Positions 1-6,198 of a DNA stretch of 6,198 nt are shown here, piece after piece. Numbering within the stretch: the first letter of the stretch is position 1; every line of letters begins with the position of its first letter. The translations under genes were made by a program, and so were the position numbers. Source of the DNA: Gammaproteobacteria bacterium (lineage in GTDB: Bacteria > Pseudomonadota > Gammaproteobacteria > SZUA-229); NCBI GenBank assembly GCA_030641945.1, contig DAOWLL010000114.1:1-6198 (forward strand), written 5' to 3'. Under the pieces are notes generated by a model. It was not told the origin of the DNA and searched no databases. It saw nothing but the letters and a program-made list of their open reading frames with translations.

Positions 1-91
1 CGCTCAGGAGCGCTTCTGATGTGCTTGGATCGATATTGCTTCCCGCCAAACAGGCTGTATTTTTATGAATTCGAGCTTCGGGTTTTTTCAT
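1..91 (-). CDS. Possible start of an unrecognised protein, cut by the left window edge
   Basis: A reading frame opens with ATG at 91-89 on the minus strand and stays open for 30 codons to the window edge. It begins MKKPEARIHKNTACLAGS and is hydrophilic at first. I do not recognise it. An in-frame TGA lies eight codons upstream, so this ATG is the first usable start in the frame. The ribosome binding site is poor: a GGAAAA run sits about 9 bases before the ATG. In many gammaproteobacteria gluQ (glutamyl-Q tRNA(Asp) synthetase) follows dksA, but this N-terminus does not look like GluQ. Thirty open codons could occur by chance, and the plus strand also has short open frames here, so the call is tentative. 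Confidence 0.28.
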   Translation of the reverse strand, partial: MKKPEARIHKNTACLAGSNIDPSTSEALLS

Positions 92-162
92 CTTGATGTT
101 TTCCGGATTTTTCAGCGGCCTGGTGAGAAATGCGGGTTAGTGGGCTGATACGATAAAAATAA

Positions 163-332
163 TTGCCACAGAGGCACAGAGCTCACAGAGGTTTTTAGTC
201 TTGTAGGAGCGGCTGCAGCCGCGAACCACCCGGCTAAGCCAGACTGAATTCGCGGCTAAAGCCGCTCCTACGTTCACTGTAGTACAGATCAAAACAACAA
301 AAAAAGTATTAGCCTCTGTGCCTCTGTGGCAA
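163..332. repeat. Nested inverted-repeat element (outer arms 163-181 and 314-332)
   Basis: The left arm ttgccacagaggcacagag (163-181) is the exact reverse complement of 314-332, 19 of 19 bases. The arms contain short internal repeats: CACAGAG occurs at 167, 175 and 184 on the left, and its complement CTCTGTG at 314 and 322 on the right. Between the arms lies a second, unrelated inverted repeat (203-271). The whole 170-base unit sits between the dksA terminator and the left edge and encodes no convincing protein. I see no flanking target duplication. The CACAGAGGCACAGAG type of sequence is, from memory, a recurrent intergenic repeat in proteobacteria. That this is a mobile or structural repeat is inference; the repeat itself is directly visible. 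Confidence 0.85.
203..271. repeat. REP-like palindrome pair (REPIN/BIME-like) inside the outer repeat
   Basis: Arms 203-225 and 249-271 are reverse complements at 21 of 23 positions; the only differences are two neighbouring central bases. Each arm can also fold alone. The left one contains the perfect 14-base palindrome GCGGCTGCAGCCGC (209-222), and the right one has GCGGCT-AA-AGCCGC (252-265). The 23-base spacer holds a further small palindrome, GGCTAAGCC (232-240). The GTAGGAGCGGCT...AGCCGCGAA core matches the style of REP sequences from Pseudomonas and Xanthomonadaceae, which are mobilised by RAYT (REP-associated tyrosine) transposases encoded elsewhere. No RAYT gene is present here. Two inverted REPs separated by a short spacer is the REPIN layout. 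Confidence 0.75.
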
Positions 333-376
333 GCATTTGAATATTTGCCCACTCGATTCAGGGAAGAGCCAAATAA

Positions 377-403
377 AAAAGCCGAAGCTAGGCTTCGGCT
401 TTT
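377..403 (-). terminator. Rho-independent terminator of dksA
   Basis: GCCGAAGC (381-388) pairs perfectly with GCTTCGGC (392-399) across a three-base loop, and flanking A/T bases extend the stem to 12 pairs. Read on the minus strand, the hairpin is followed by six T residues (380 to 375). It begins about 22 bases after the dksA stop codon, where a terminator is expected. On the plus strand the trailing run is only four T, so it would act less well in that direction, and no plus-strand gene needs it. Confidence 0.9.
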
Positions 404-425
404 GAAAAACGAATACCAGGACGGC

Positions 426-860
426 TCACTTGCCCCGTGTCTGCTTTTCCTTGATTTCGTCAAGACTCTTACAGTCGATGCATTGGGTGGCCGTAGGGCG
501 TGCCTCAAGGCGTTTCAGGCCGATTTCAACACCACAGGTTTCGCAGTAGCCGTATTCGCCGTTGCTGATCATTTCGAACGATTCATCGATTTTCTTGATC
601 AGCTTGCGTTCGCGGTCGCGGGTACGCAGTTCCAGGCTGAATTCCTCTTCCTGGGTGGCGCGATCTGCCGGATCCGGGAAATTAGCCGCCTCGTCTTTCA
701 TGTGGCCAACGGTACGATCGACTTCGTCCATCAGTTCCTGTTTCCACGCATTCAGTATGTCTGTGAAGTGGGCCAATTGGCCTTCACTCATATATTCTTC
801 CCCTTTTTTGACCTTGTAAGGCTTGAATTCGTGCTCGGTCAGTGGCGCAGCTTGAGGCAT
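426..860 (-). CDS. dksA: RNA polymerase-binding transcription factor DksA
   Basis: This 144-residue protein binds the RNA polymerase secondary channel and, with ppGpp, mediates the stringent response: it represses rRNA promoters and activates amino-acid biosynthesis promoters. It aligns along almost its whole length with E. coli DksA (151 residues), being about eight residues shorter at the N-terminus. Shared blocks include GEEYM (20-24), the first coiled-coil helix with DEVDRTV (45-51), the tip FPDPADRA (61-68) and the second helix EEEFSLELR (71-79). Tip residues D63, D66 and A68 correspond to E. coli D71, D74 and A76, which are needed for function. The zinc finger has all four cysteines, C106, C109, C127 and C130 (CETC...CIDC), so this is not a zinc-free variant. 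The ATG is preceded by GGAG at a 6-base spacing. A strong terminator follows the stop. Nothing appears missing or broken. Confidence 0.97.
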   Translation of the reverse strand: MPQAAPLTEHEFKPYKVKKGEEYMSEGQLAHFTDILNAWKQELMDEVDRTVGHMKDEAANFPDPADRATQEEEFSLELRTRDRERKLIKKIDESFEMISNGEYGYCETCGVEIGLKRLEARPTATQCIDCKSLDEIKEKQTRGK

Positions 861-866
861 GAAACG

Positions 867-870
867 CTCC
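867..870 (-). promoter_or_regulatory. Ribosome binding site of dksA
   Basis: On the minus strand GGAG lies six bases before the dksA ATG (858-860). This is good Shine-Dalgarno spacing and supports the chosen start. Confidence 0.75.
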
Positions 871-903
871 GTATATATCTAGTGTTTATTTAGGACGCGA
901 CTA

Positions 904-931
904 TTTATCACAGTTTGGGCATATAGTGCAA
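904..931 (-). promoter_or_regulatory. Candidate sigma-70 promoter for dksA
   Basis: On the minus strand TTGCAC (926-931; four of six matches to the -35 consensus TTGACA) is followed after 16 bases by GATAAA (904-909; four of six matches to TATAAT). The -10 is preceded by TGT, an extended -10 feature. Transcription would start roughly 40 bases before the dksA ATG. The position in the only sizeable gap of the gene cluster supports it, but hexamers this imperfect can occur by chance in AT-rich sequence. Confidence 0.4.
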
Positions 932-993
932 GGCTGTTCAACTATCTATCATAGCCCAATTAGACAAAATTTCGCCAGGAAATTCCAGCTTCA

Positions 994-3900
994 TCAGGAA
1001 ATTTCAGGGGCCTTGACGAAAATCCGGTACAGCAGCGGAATCGCGAACAAGGTCAGCACGCTGGAGAATGCCAGTCCCGAAACGATAGCAGTCGCCACCG
1101 GGCCCCAGATCAGGGAAGTACCACCCAGGCCCAGCGCCAGCCCTGACAGCCCGGCAATCGTCGTCAGGGTGGTGATGATTATCGGTATTATGCGTCTGCG
1201 TGCTGCATAAATGGTGGCATGAGTAATCGTCATGCCTGCTTTGAGCCGGTCGTTGGCTGCCGAAATCAACACAATAGCGGCATTAACTGCGATACCCGTG
1301 AGTGCAATCAGGCCGAATACCGTGTACAGGCTTATTGGATTCCCCGTCAGCAGCAGCCCGAGCGTGACACCGGTGAACGCCATCGGCATGGTCGAGATAA
1401 TAATAAAAGGCTGGAAGTAGCTCTTGAACTGGGTGCCGAGAATGAGGTAGATGAGCAATACGCCGAACATGAACAGAACCAGCATTGAATCCAGGCTCTC
1501 CTGCAGGTCATCGAGCTGGCCGCTGAAGTTAAGATCATTCTGCGGATATTGATTCGCAATTTCGGCCCATTTTTGTTTCACCAGCTTATTCGCCTGCACG
1601 GTGTTCATGCGTTTGGTATCGAGGTCAGCTTCAACTGTGATTGCTCGACGAAAATTGTAATGCCTGATATTGCCGGGCCCCTGAGCAGCCGAACTGTTGA
1701 GGAAGGTGCTGAGCGGGCGGGCTCCACCCGCCGGCAAGGCGATGGCAGTGCGAAGTACCTGGTTGATATCGTTGAGCTCGTTGTCGATGGCCTTGACCCT
1801 GATCTCCAGCTCCTCGCCTTTATCCTGCATGCTGGCAACGACTTCACCATCAACCAGCAAACGCAGGTTGCGTGAAATGTCGGCGGGTGTCAGGCCGCTG
1901 TCACGCACCGCATTCATATCAAAAGAAAGGTTGAGTTCATTGCGGCCTTTTGAGGCGTCATCAGTGATGTCGTGAATTGCCGGTATCGAGCGTAATATGT
2001 TTTTTAGCTGTTCTGCCGCAGATGCGATCTGTTGCAAATCATCGCCTCGTACTTTAATGCTGACAGGCTTGGCAACGGGTGGACCACCTGCGAGTCTGTA
2101 AAAAGAAATATTCAACGGCCCCGGGTGGTCAGAAACCGTTTTACGGATAACGTCCAGTGCATCATCTACGCTCCTGAAATCGTTGTTTATATCGGGCGCG
2201 AGGCTGACAATAATCTGGCCGTATTGATCACCGAAAAAAACCTCGGTCTCGGTAAATAGCTGACCGGCGTAGCTCACCATCGCGCGCAGCTCTTCAGCGG
2301 AGATTTTCTCTCGCACCCGGGACTCGATTTCAAGTGTTGTCTGTAAAGTGACATCAAGCGGTGTGCCCGGCGGCATTTCAACATTGACGTAAAACTTGCG
2401 TTGCGGATCACTGGCGAAAAAATCGAATTTGACGAAACCACCGGCAACAGCGCCGACTGCAAAAACAAACGCCAGGAAAACCACGCCGATGGCTGCTTTC
2501 GGGTAGCGCATTACCTTGATCAGGATGCGGATGTATTTAAGCTGCAAATTATGGGTAAAGCGTCTTCGTATCGAATGAATGCCTGAGTGACGTGAGAAGT
2601 CTGCCTTACTGGCGAGTACGTGCGCAGGCAGCATCCAGTAGGCTTCCACCAGGCTGATCAGCAATGCAATCATAACCACCAGCGGTACAACCTTGAGGAA
2701 CTGGCCCATGATGCCAGTCATCAGCATCAAGGGTGAAAAAGCAGCAATGGTTGTGAGCACTGCGGCTGTTACCGGTGCGAATACTTCTTTTAATGAATCG
2801 ATACAGGCCGTCAGGCGGTCGACGCCGTGGTTGAGTCTCTCGTAGATGGATTCCACCACGACAACAGCATCGTCTACCAGCATGCCAAGAGAAATGACAG
2901 CACCCAGCAGTACCATCACGTTAAGGCTTTGCCCCAGCATGCCCAGGACCCAGAACGTTCCGGCCAGGATAAAGGGGATGCCTATACTGGTCAGAAAGGC
3001 TATGCGGAAGCCCAGGAACAGCCAGGTCACGAACAGCACGAACAGCAAACCAAGCAGGGCATTGTTCTGCATGATACGGATGGATTTTTTTGTCAGCTCG
3101 GTCGCGTCATCAATCAGCGTCAGTTTTACCCCGGTTATTGCGCTGGTTTGATTGCGCTCATCGATATAGTCATTGAGCTTTTCAACGATCTTCAAGGTGT
3201 TGGTGTTGGACTTCTTGAACACCGCCAGCATGACGGCGTCACTATTGTTGTAGCTGACCAGCCGGTCGGCTTTTTCACGTGCGCGTTGTACTCGCGCAAT
3301 TTCACCCAGACGGACTTTGCCCAGGGATGTCATTACCGGCAACGAGGCAAGGTATTCAGGATCAGCCTTGCTGCCGGTTAAGCGAATAAACCATTCTTCG
3401 TTGTGCACCTGTCGGCTGCCGGCAGAGGTGTCCTGGTAATAGCTGCGTACCGTGTCAGCAATGTCGGCGGGCTTGATGCCGTATTTGTGCAGCGTCTCGG
3501 GCTCAAACAAAACCTGCAGTTCAGGATCGTACAGGGCTGTGCTGTCTATACGGTCAATGCCTTTCATTTGCTCAAGATCTTTCTTGATACGCTCTGCATT
3601 GATGCGCAGGTTTTCATCGGTTGCAGCTGAAGTAATAACCAGCGACGCAGTCGGGTATGCATTGCCCGAGGTAATTTCCACGATGAATGGGTCAAAGGCC
3701 TCATCGGGCAGCTCATCCGTTTTGTTCTGGATTTCACGGCGCAGGTCAGTAACACGCTTGTCGAACACGCGATCGCTGATTTCGTTAAAACGTACCAGGA
3801 TGCTGGATGCGCCTTCGCGGCTGGTGCTGGAGACAAAACGCATATCCGGTACTTTACGGATGACTTCTTCCAGCGGATCGGTGACACGTTTTTCCACGTC

Positions 3901-4065
3901 CAGTGCAGCTGCGCCGGGTAACAGCGTGGTGATTGCTATCCAGTTGAAGTTGACCGCCGGATCCTGTTCACGTGGCAGAAAGATATAGGTAGTGATACCA
4001 AGAACCAGTACCAGCACAAAGGTCAGATTCGCCAGCACATGATTTTGCAGAAAGCTTTTGAACAT
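994..4065 (-). CDS. RND-family efflux transporter permease (inner-membrane pump)
   Basis: This 1023-residue protein is the proton-driven pump of a tripartite efflux system, of the AcrB-like (HAE-1) size class. It has the duplicated RND layout: a membrane segment near residues 10-30, a large periplasmic domain to about 335, five segments (about 336-480), another segment (521-543), a second periplasmic domain to about 858, and five final segments (859-1012), giving 12 in all. Recognisable motifs are PREQDPAVNF (31-40), typical of this subgroup, GMLVDDAVVVVES in segment 4 with the proton-relay aspartates D398 and D399, and RRRIIPIIITTLTTIAGL (956-973). In segment 10 the AcrB lysine K940 aligns with N928 (GIAVNAAIV), a replacement seen in relatives with VNNAIV. 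Copper-pump (CusA) features are not evident. Substrates cannot be predicted. It follows the MFP gene by 12 bases with only a weak TAAG-like ribosome binding site, suggesting coupled translation. The start fits the family N-terminus (MF...NHVLANLTF). Confidence 0.95.
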   Translation of the reverse strand: MFKSFLQNHVLANLTFVLVLVLGITTYIFLPREQDPAVNFNWIAITTLLPGAAALDVEKRVTDPLEEVIRKVPDMRFVSSTSREGASSILVRFNEISDRVFDKRVTDLRREIQNKTDELPDEAFDPFIVEITSGNAYPTASLVITSAATDENLRINAERIKKDLEQMKGIDRIDSTALYDPELQVLFEPETLHKYGIKPADIADTVRSYYQDTSAGSRQVHNEEWFIRLTGSKADPEYLASLPVMTSLGKVRLGEIARVQRAREKADRLVSYNNSDAVMLAVFKKSNTNTLKIVEKLNDYIDERNQTSAITGVKLTLIDDATELTKKSIRIMQNNALLGLLFVLFVTWLFLGFRIAFLTSIGIPFILAGTFWVLGMLGQSLNVMVLLGAVISLGMLVDDAVVVVESIYERLNHGVDRLTACIDSLKEVFAPVTAAVLTTIAAFSPLMLMTGIMGQFLKVVPLVVMIALLISLVEAYWMLPAHVLASKADFSRHSGIHSIRRRFTHNLQLKYIRILIKVMRYPKAAIGVVFLAFVFAVGAVAGGFVKFDFFASDPQRKFYVNVEMPPGTPLDVTLQTTLEIESRVREKISAEELRAMVSYAGQLFTETEVFFGDQYGQIIVSLAPDINNDFRSVDDALDVIRKTVSDHPGPLNISFYRLAGGPPVAKPVSIKVRGDDLQQIASAAEQLKNILRSIPAIHDITDDASKGRNELNLSFDMNAVRDSGLTPADISRNLRLLVDGEVVASMQDKGEELEIRVKAIDNELNDINQVLRTAIALPAGGARPLSTFLNSSAAQGPGNIRHYNFRRAITVEADLDTKRMNTVQANKLVKQKWAEIANQYPQNDLNFSGQLDDLQESLDSMLVLFMFGVLLIYLILGTQFKSYFQPFIIISTMPMAFTGVTLGLLLTGNPISLYTVFGLIALTGIAVNAAIVLISAANDRLKAGMTITHATIYAARRRIIPIIITTLTTIAGLSGLALGLGGTSLIWGPVATAIVSGLAFSSVLTLFAIPLLYRIFVKAPEIS

Positions 4066-4077
4066 AGCGGCGCTATC

Positions 4078-5115
4078 TTATTTCGATGGCACTACAGTGA
4101 TGCTGTCACCATCGATCAGGCCATGCCGACCGGTTGTGATGATTTGAGTGCCCGCTTCGAGTTCAATTAATGCCGGGTGCCCCTCGGTATAGGAGTCAAC
4201 GGCAATGAATATTGCCCTGTTGCTGTTCGCGATGAGCACGCCGGCCTGCTGCTTGCGTACTACCACTAGATTGGATGGCAGGGCGAGTTTTTTATCGCGC
4301 CATTTCAACTCGCCATGGCTGCCGGTTGGTGCGGGTCTATCGGAAAATGACAGTCTTGCTGTGTGCGTGCGATAGTTTTTATCAAGCACGGGTAGAATGC
4401 TGTCAACGGCCAGCTCGTAACTGACACCGTTAAATATAAATACATAGTCAGTGCCATGCAGAAAACTCTCATATTCAACGTTGTTGATATGTGCCTCTAC
4501 ATGACCCTGTTCGGAGGTGATCATTTGAAACACAGCTGTTCCCGGTTGGGCGTGTTCACCCTTGCTGATGAATCGCTCACTTATATAACCATCATACGGT
4601 GCCTTGATATTGCATTTATCAACGGCAATACTGGCGGCTTCAATCCCGGCTTTTGTGTTGATTAACTCGGCTTTTAAACGTGATGCATCGGCATTACGCT
4701 GGTTATACAGTTCCTGTGAAATATTGTTTTGCTTTTGCAGTTTCTGCGCACTGGCAAACAGTTTCTTCGCGTTTACATGCTGCGCGATGATTGCATCATT
4801 AGTGGCCTGTGCCTGTTGCAACTGCAGCTTGTATGTGCGGCAATCAAGCGCGATGATGGTATCACCCTGATTGACCTTGTCGCCGGTATCGTGGTTAACG
4901 CTGACAACAGTAGCTGATATTTCAGCACTGACCTTGCTATCGTGTTTGGCAATGACTTCTGCAGCCGTGTTGTGTTCAGGATAGTAGGCGGCATCTGTGT
5001 AAGTGATCGTTTTTACATTTACCGGCGATGCGCTTGCACTAAATGCTGTGGTGGCGAAGCACAGCATCACGCTCAATAAATAAGGGAGATTTTTCGATAT
5101 GATATGCAAGCGCAC
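4078..5115 (-). CDS. RND efflux periplasmic adaptor (membrane fusion protein)
   Basis: This 345-residue adaptor would link the adjacent RND pump to an outer-membrane channel. A signal peptide is visible: basic residues R2 and K8, a hydrophobic stretch 10-25, and a likely cut after FSASA (residue 29). C19 follows leucine, not the Gly/Ala/Ser of a lipobox, so it is probably not a lipoprotein. The first lipoyl half spans about 58-91 (KVSAEISATVVSV...GDKV..GD), the alpha-helical hairpin about 93-165 (rich in Q, A, K and L), and the second lipoyl half about 166-199 (CNIKAPYDGYISERFISKGE). A beta-barrel (about 205-280) and membrane-proximal domain complete the fold. C92 and C168 flank the hairpin and could form a disulfide. 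The start used is GTG at 5115-5113, overlapping the xseA stop by one base. AAAGGA (5119-5124) is only 3 bases from it, so TTG at 5109-5107 (spacing 9) is an alternative; both keep the signal peptide. Confidence 0.93.
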   Translation of the reverse strand: MRLHIISKNLPYLLSVMLCFATTAFSASASPVNVKTITYTDAAYYPEHNTAAEVIAKHDSKVSAEISATVVSVNHDTGDKVNQGDTIIALDCRTYKLQLQQAQATNDAIIAQHVNAKKLFASAQKLQKQNNISQELYNQRNADASRLKAELINTKAGIEAASIAVDKCNIKAPYDGYISERFISKGEHAQPGTAVFQMITSEQGHVEAHINNVEYESFLHGTDYVFIFNGVSYELAVDSILPVLDKNYRTHTARLSFSDRPAPTGSHGELKWRDKKLALPSNLVVVRKQQAGVLIANSNRAIFIAVDSYTEGHPALIELEAGTQIITTGRHGLIDGDSITVVPSK

Positions 5116-6198
5116 TAATCCTTTATGATTTTTTCAATGCGGCTGATTAGCTGCCCCATGTGCAAGCGCGTTGTAATCAGCTCGTCCCGGGAAACACTAT
5201 CAGTATTAGTAATTGTCTGTCCATCGGCATTGCTGGTAATTGAGTAACCACGACCCAGTGTCTGCAAAGGACTGATCGCATTCAATGTGCTTGCAAGGGT
5301 TCTCAACTGTGATTTGCGTTGTTCTACAACAGACTTGATGTGGAATTGTACACGCTGCTGCAAGCGCTCGATGCTGTTGCGGTAATTGCGAATGGCAATT
5401 GCAGGCGAGTGCGACAACAGTTGTGTTTGAAGATGTTGCATGCGGTCGTTCGCTGAGCGAATTTTATAGTCCATTGTTATTCGCATACGTTTGTCTATGT
5501 CGGTCACTTGCTGCCCCAGTCTTTGCAAGTTGGTCAATGGGTGTTGCTGCGTCAAGCGTGTACCTAGCCAGGACAGCCGTTCACCGAAGCGCGAGATCTT
5601 TTCACCTGCCAGCTGTTGCAGTCGCGAGTGATACCAGTCGAGCGTCTGCATCCAGGTCTGCTGGTCTGGTGTCACGGTCTCTGCTGCTGCAGTCGGCGTT
5701 GCTGCCCTGTGGTCAGCTGCAAAATCGGCAATGGTGATATCGACCTCGTGGCCGACACCGCTGACAACGGGTATTGTGCAATTAAAAATCGCCCTCGCCA
5801 CAGATTCCTCGTTGAAAGACCACAGGTCCTCGAGCGAACCACCGCCGCGCACCAGCAGCAGTACATCACAGGCGCCATGCTGCTCAGCAAGTTCCAGTGC
5901 ATGGCATATCGCAGGGGCGGATTCCTCACCTTGCACCGGTACGGGATAAAGCTTCACTGGCACCAACGGGAAACGGCGTGCAATCACGCTGAGTACATCC
6001 CTGATCGCAGCGCCGGTCCTGGAAGTGATGACACCGATGCACGCCGGAATTTCCGGAATGGTCTGCTTGCTGGCTTCACTGAACAGTCCTTCTGCGGCGA
6101 GTTTCTGTTTGAGTTCTTCGAATTTTCTTTGCAGGGCGCCAGCACCGGCCTGTTCCATGCGATCGATGATCAGCTGGTAGTCACCGCGCACTTCATAC
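5115..6198 (-). CDS. xseA: Exodeoxyribonuclease VII large subunit, 5' end outside the window
   Basis: XseA is the catalytic large subunit of exonuclease VII. With several copies of XseB it degrades single-stranded DNA to short oligonucleotides in the cytoplasm, acting in repair and mismatch correction. About 360 residues of a usual 450 or so are visible. The frame runs to the window edge, and the GTG at 6191-6189 is an internal valine in YEVRGDYQLII, which matches E. coli YEARGDYQLIV; it is not the start. The missing N-terminus would carry the OB-fold. Counting from that valine, conserved catalytic-domain blocks are GVITSRTGAAIRDVL (53-67), VRGGGSLEDLWSFNEE (114-129) and PVVSGVGHEVDITIADF (141-157), followed by RAATPTAAAE (162-171). 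A long helical region rich in Q, R and L (about 175-300) forms the coiled-coil arm, and LGRGYSIT (312-319) lies in the C-terminal segment. It ends in TAG, sharing its G with the putative GTG start of the MFP gene. Confidence 0.97.
   Translation of the reverse strand, partial: YEVRGDYQLIIDRMEQAGAGALQRKFEELKQKLAAEGLFSEASKQTIPEIPACIGVITSRTGAAIRDVLSVIARRFPLVPVKLYPVPVQGEESAPAICHALELAEQHGACDVLLLVRGGGSLEDLWSFNEESVARAIFNCTIPVVSGVGHEVDITIADFAADHRAATPTAAAETVTPDQQTWMQTLDWYHSRLQQLAGEKISRFGERLSWLGTRLTQQHPLTNLQRLGQQVTDIDKRMRITMDYKIRSANDRMQHLQTQLLSHSPAIAIRNYRNSIERLQQRVQFHIKSVVEQRKSQLRTLASTLNAISPLQTLGRGYSITSNADGQTITNTDSVSRDELITTRLHMGQLISRIEKIIKD
5119..5124 (-). promoter_or_regulatory. Ribosome binding site at the xseA/adaptor junction
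   Basis: AAAGGA on the minus strand lies inside the last xseA codons. It is 3 bases from GTG (5115-5113) and 9 bases from TTG (5109-5107). The 9-base spacing is more usual, so this site makes the downstream TTG a real competitor to GTG as the adaptor start. Its place inside xseA suggests that adaptor translation is coupled to xseA translation. Confidence 0.5.

Noticed and set aside
163..332. CRISPR array
   Set aside because: The repeats are inverted and nested, not direct and regularly spaced, and there are no repeat-spacer units.
137..508. 123-codon open frame on the minus strand
   Set aside because: It overlaps the 3' end of dksA in another frame, runs through the terminator and both inverted repeats, and its composition is not protein-like.
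318..893. 191-codon open frame on the plus strand
   Set aside because: It lies opposite dksA, whose identity is certain. Its translation has no recognisable domain and reads as an antisense shadow.
961..1010. Terminator after the RND pump gene
   Set aside because: Repeated AAATTTCC/GGAATTT-like pieces allow only a weak, bulged stem with no clean T run; not enough to call a terminator.
2827..3381. 184-codon open frame on the plus strand
   Set aside because: Antisense to the RND pump gene; the Q/H-rich translation is a typical shadow of membrane-protein coding sequence.
3452..3988. 178-codon open frame on the plus strand
   Set aside because: Antisense to the first periplasmic domain of the pump; the serine/arginine-rich translation has no family features.
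994..4065. Heavy-metal (CusA-type) RND pump
   Set aside because: The N-terminal and segment 4 motifs fit the HAE-1-like subgroup, and I see no methionine cluster pattern of copper/silver pumps.
6189..6191. GTG as the start codon of xseA
   Set aside because: The frame continues upstream as Tyr-Glu before this valine, matching the family's YEARGDYQLIV block, so the gene is truncated by the window edge.

Overview
The window looks like a chromosomal segment of a gammaproteobacterium. The main evidence is a close, full-length relative of DksA with the gammaproteobacterial coiled-coil-tip and four-cysteine signatures, together with a typical exonuclease VII large subunit. Base composition is balanced and similar across the genes. 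I cannot name the genus. The short palindromic repeat near the left end resembles REP-type repeats known from Pseudomonas and Xanthomonadaceae, but that alone does not place the organism.

All supported genes are on the minus strand, so transcription runs from right to left. From right to left they are: xseA (5' end cut by the window edge); a periplasmic membrane fusion protein (MFP) of an RND efflux system, whose putative GTG start overlaps the xseA stop by one base; the RND inner-membrane pump, 12 bases after the MFP; a 133-base gap carrying a ribosome binding site and a plausible promoter; dksA; and a strong hairpin terminator just beyond dksA. Left of the terminator lies a gene-poor stretch. 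It is dominated by a nested inverted-repeat element (163-332) that encloses a REP-like palindrome pair (203-271). A short frame open to the left edge (91 down to 1) may be the start of another gene, but support is weak.

The MFP and RND pump form two parts of a tripartite efflux machine that moves small molecules from the inner membrane and periplasm out of the cell. No outer-membrane channel gene is in the window, so that part must come from elsewhere. xseA (DNA repair) and the pump genes are packed like one operon. dksA (stringent-response transcription factor) probably has its own promoter, but no convincing terminator separates it from the pump genes, so read-through is possible.

I see no clear evidence of a wholly new system. 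The most notable points are the nested palindromic element, the cysteine pair flanking the MFP hairpin, asparagine at the RND position that is lysine in AcrB, and the tight xseA-pump junction with an ambiguous start codon.
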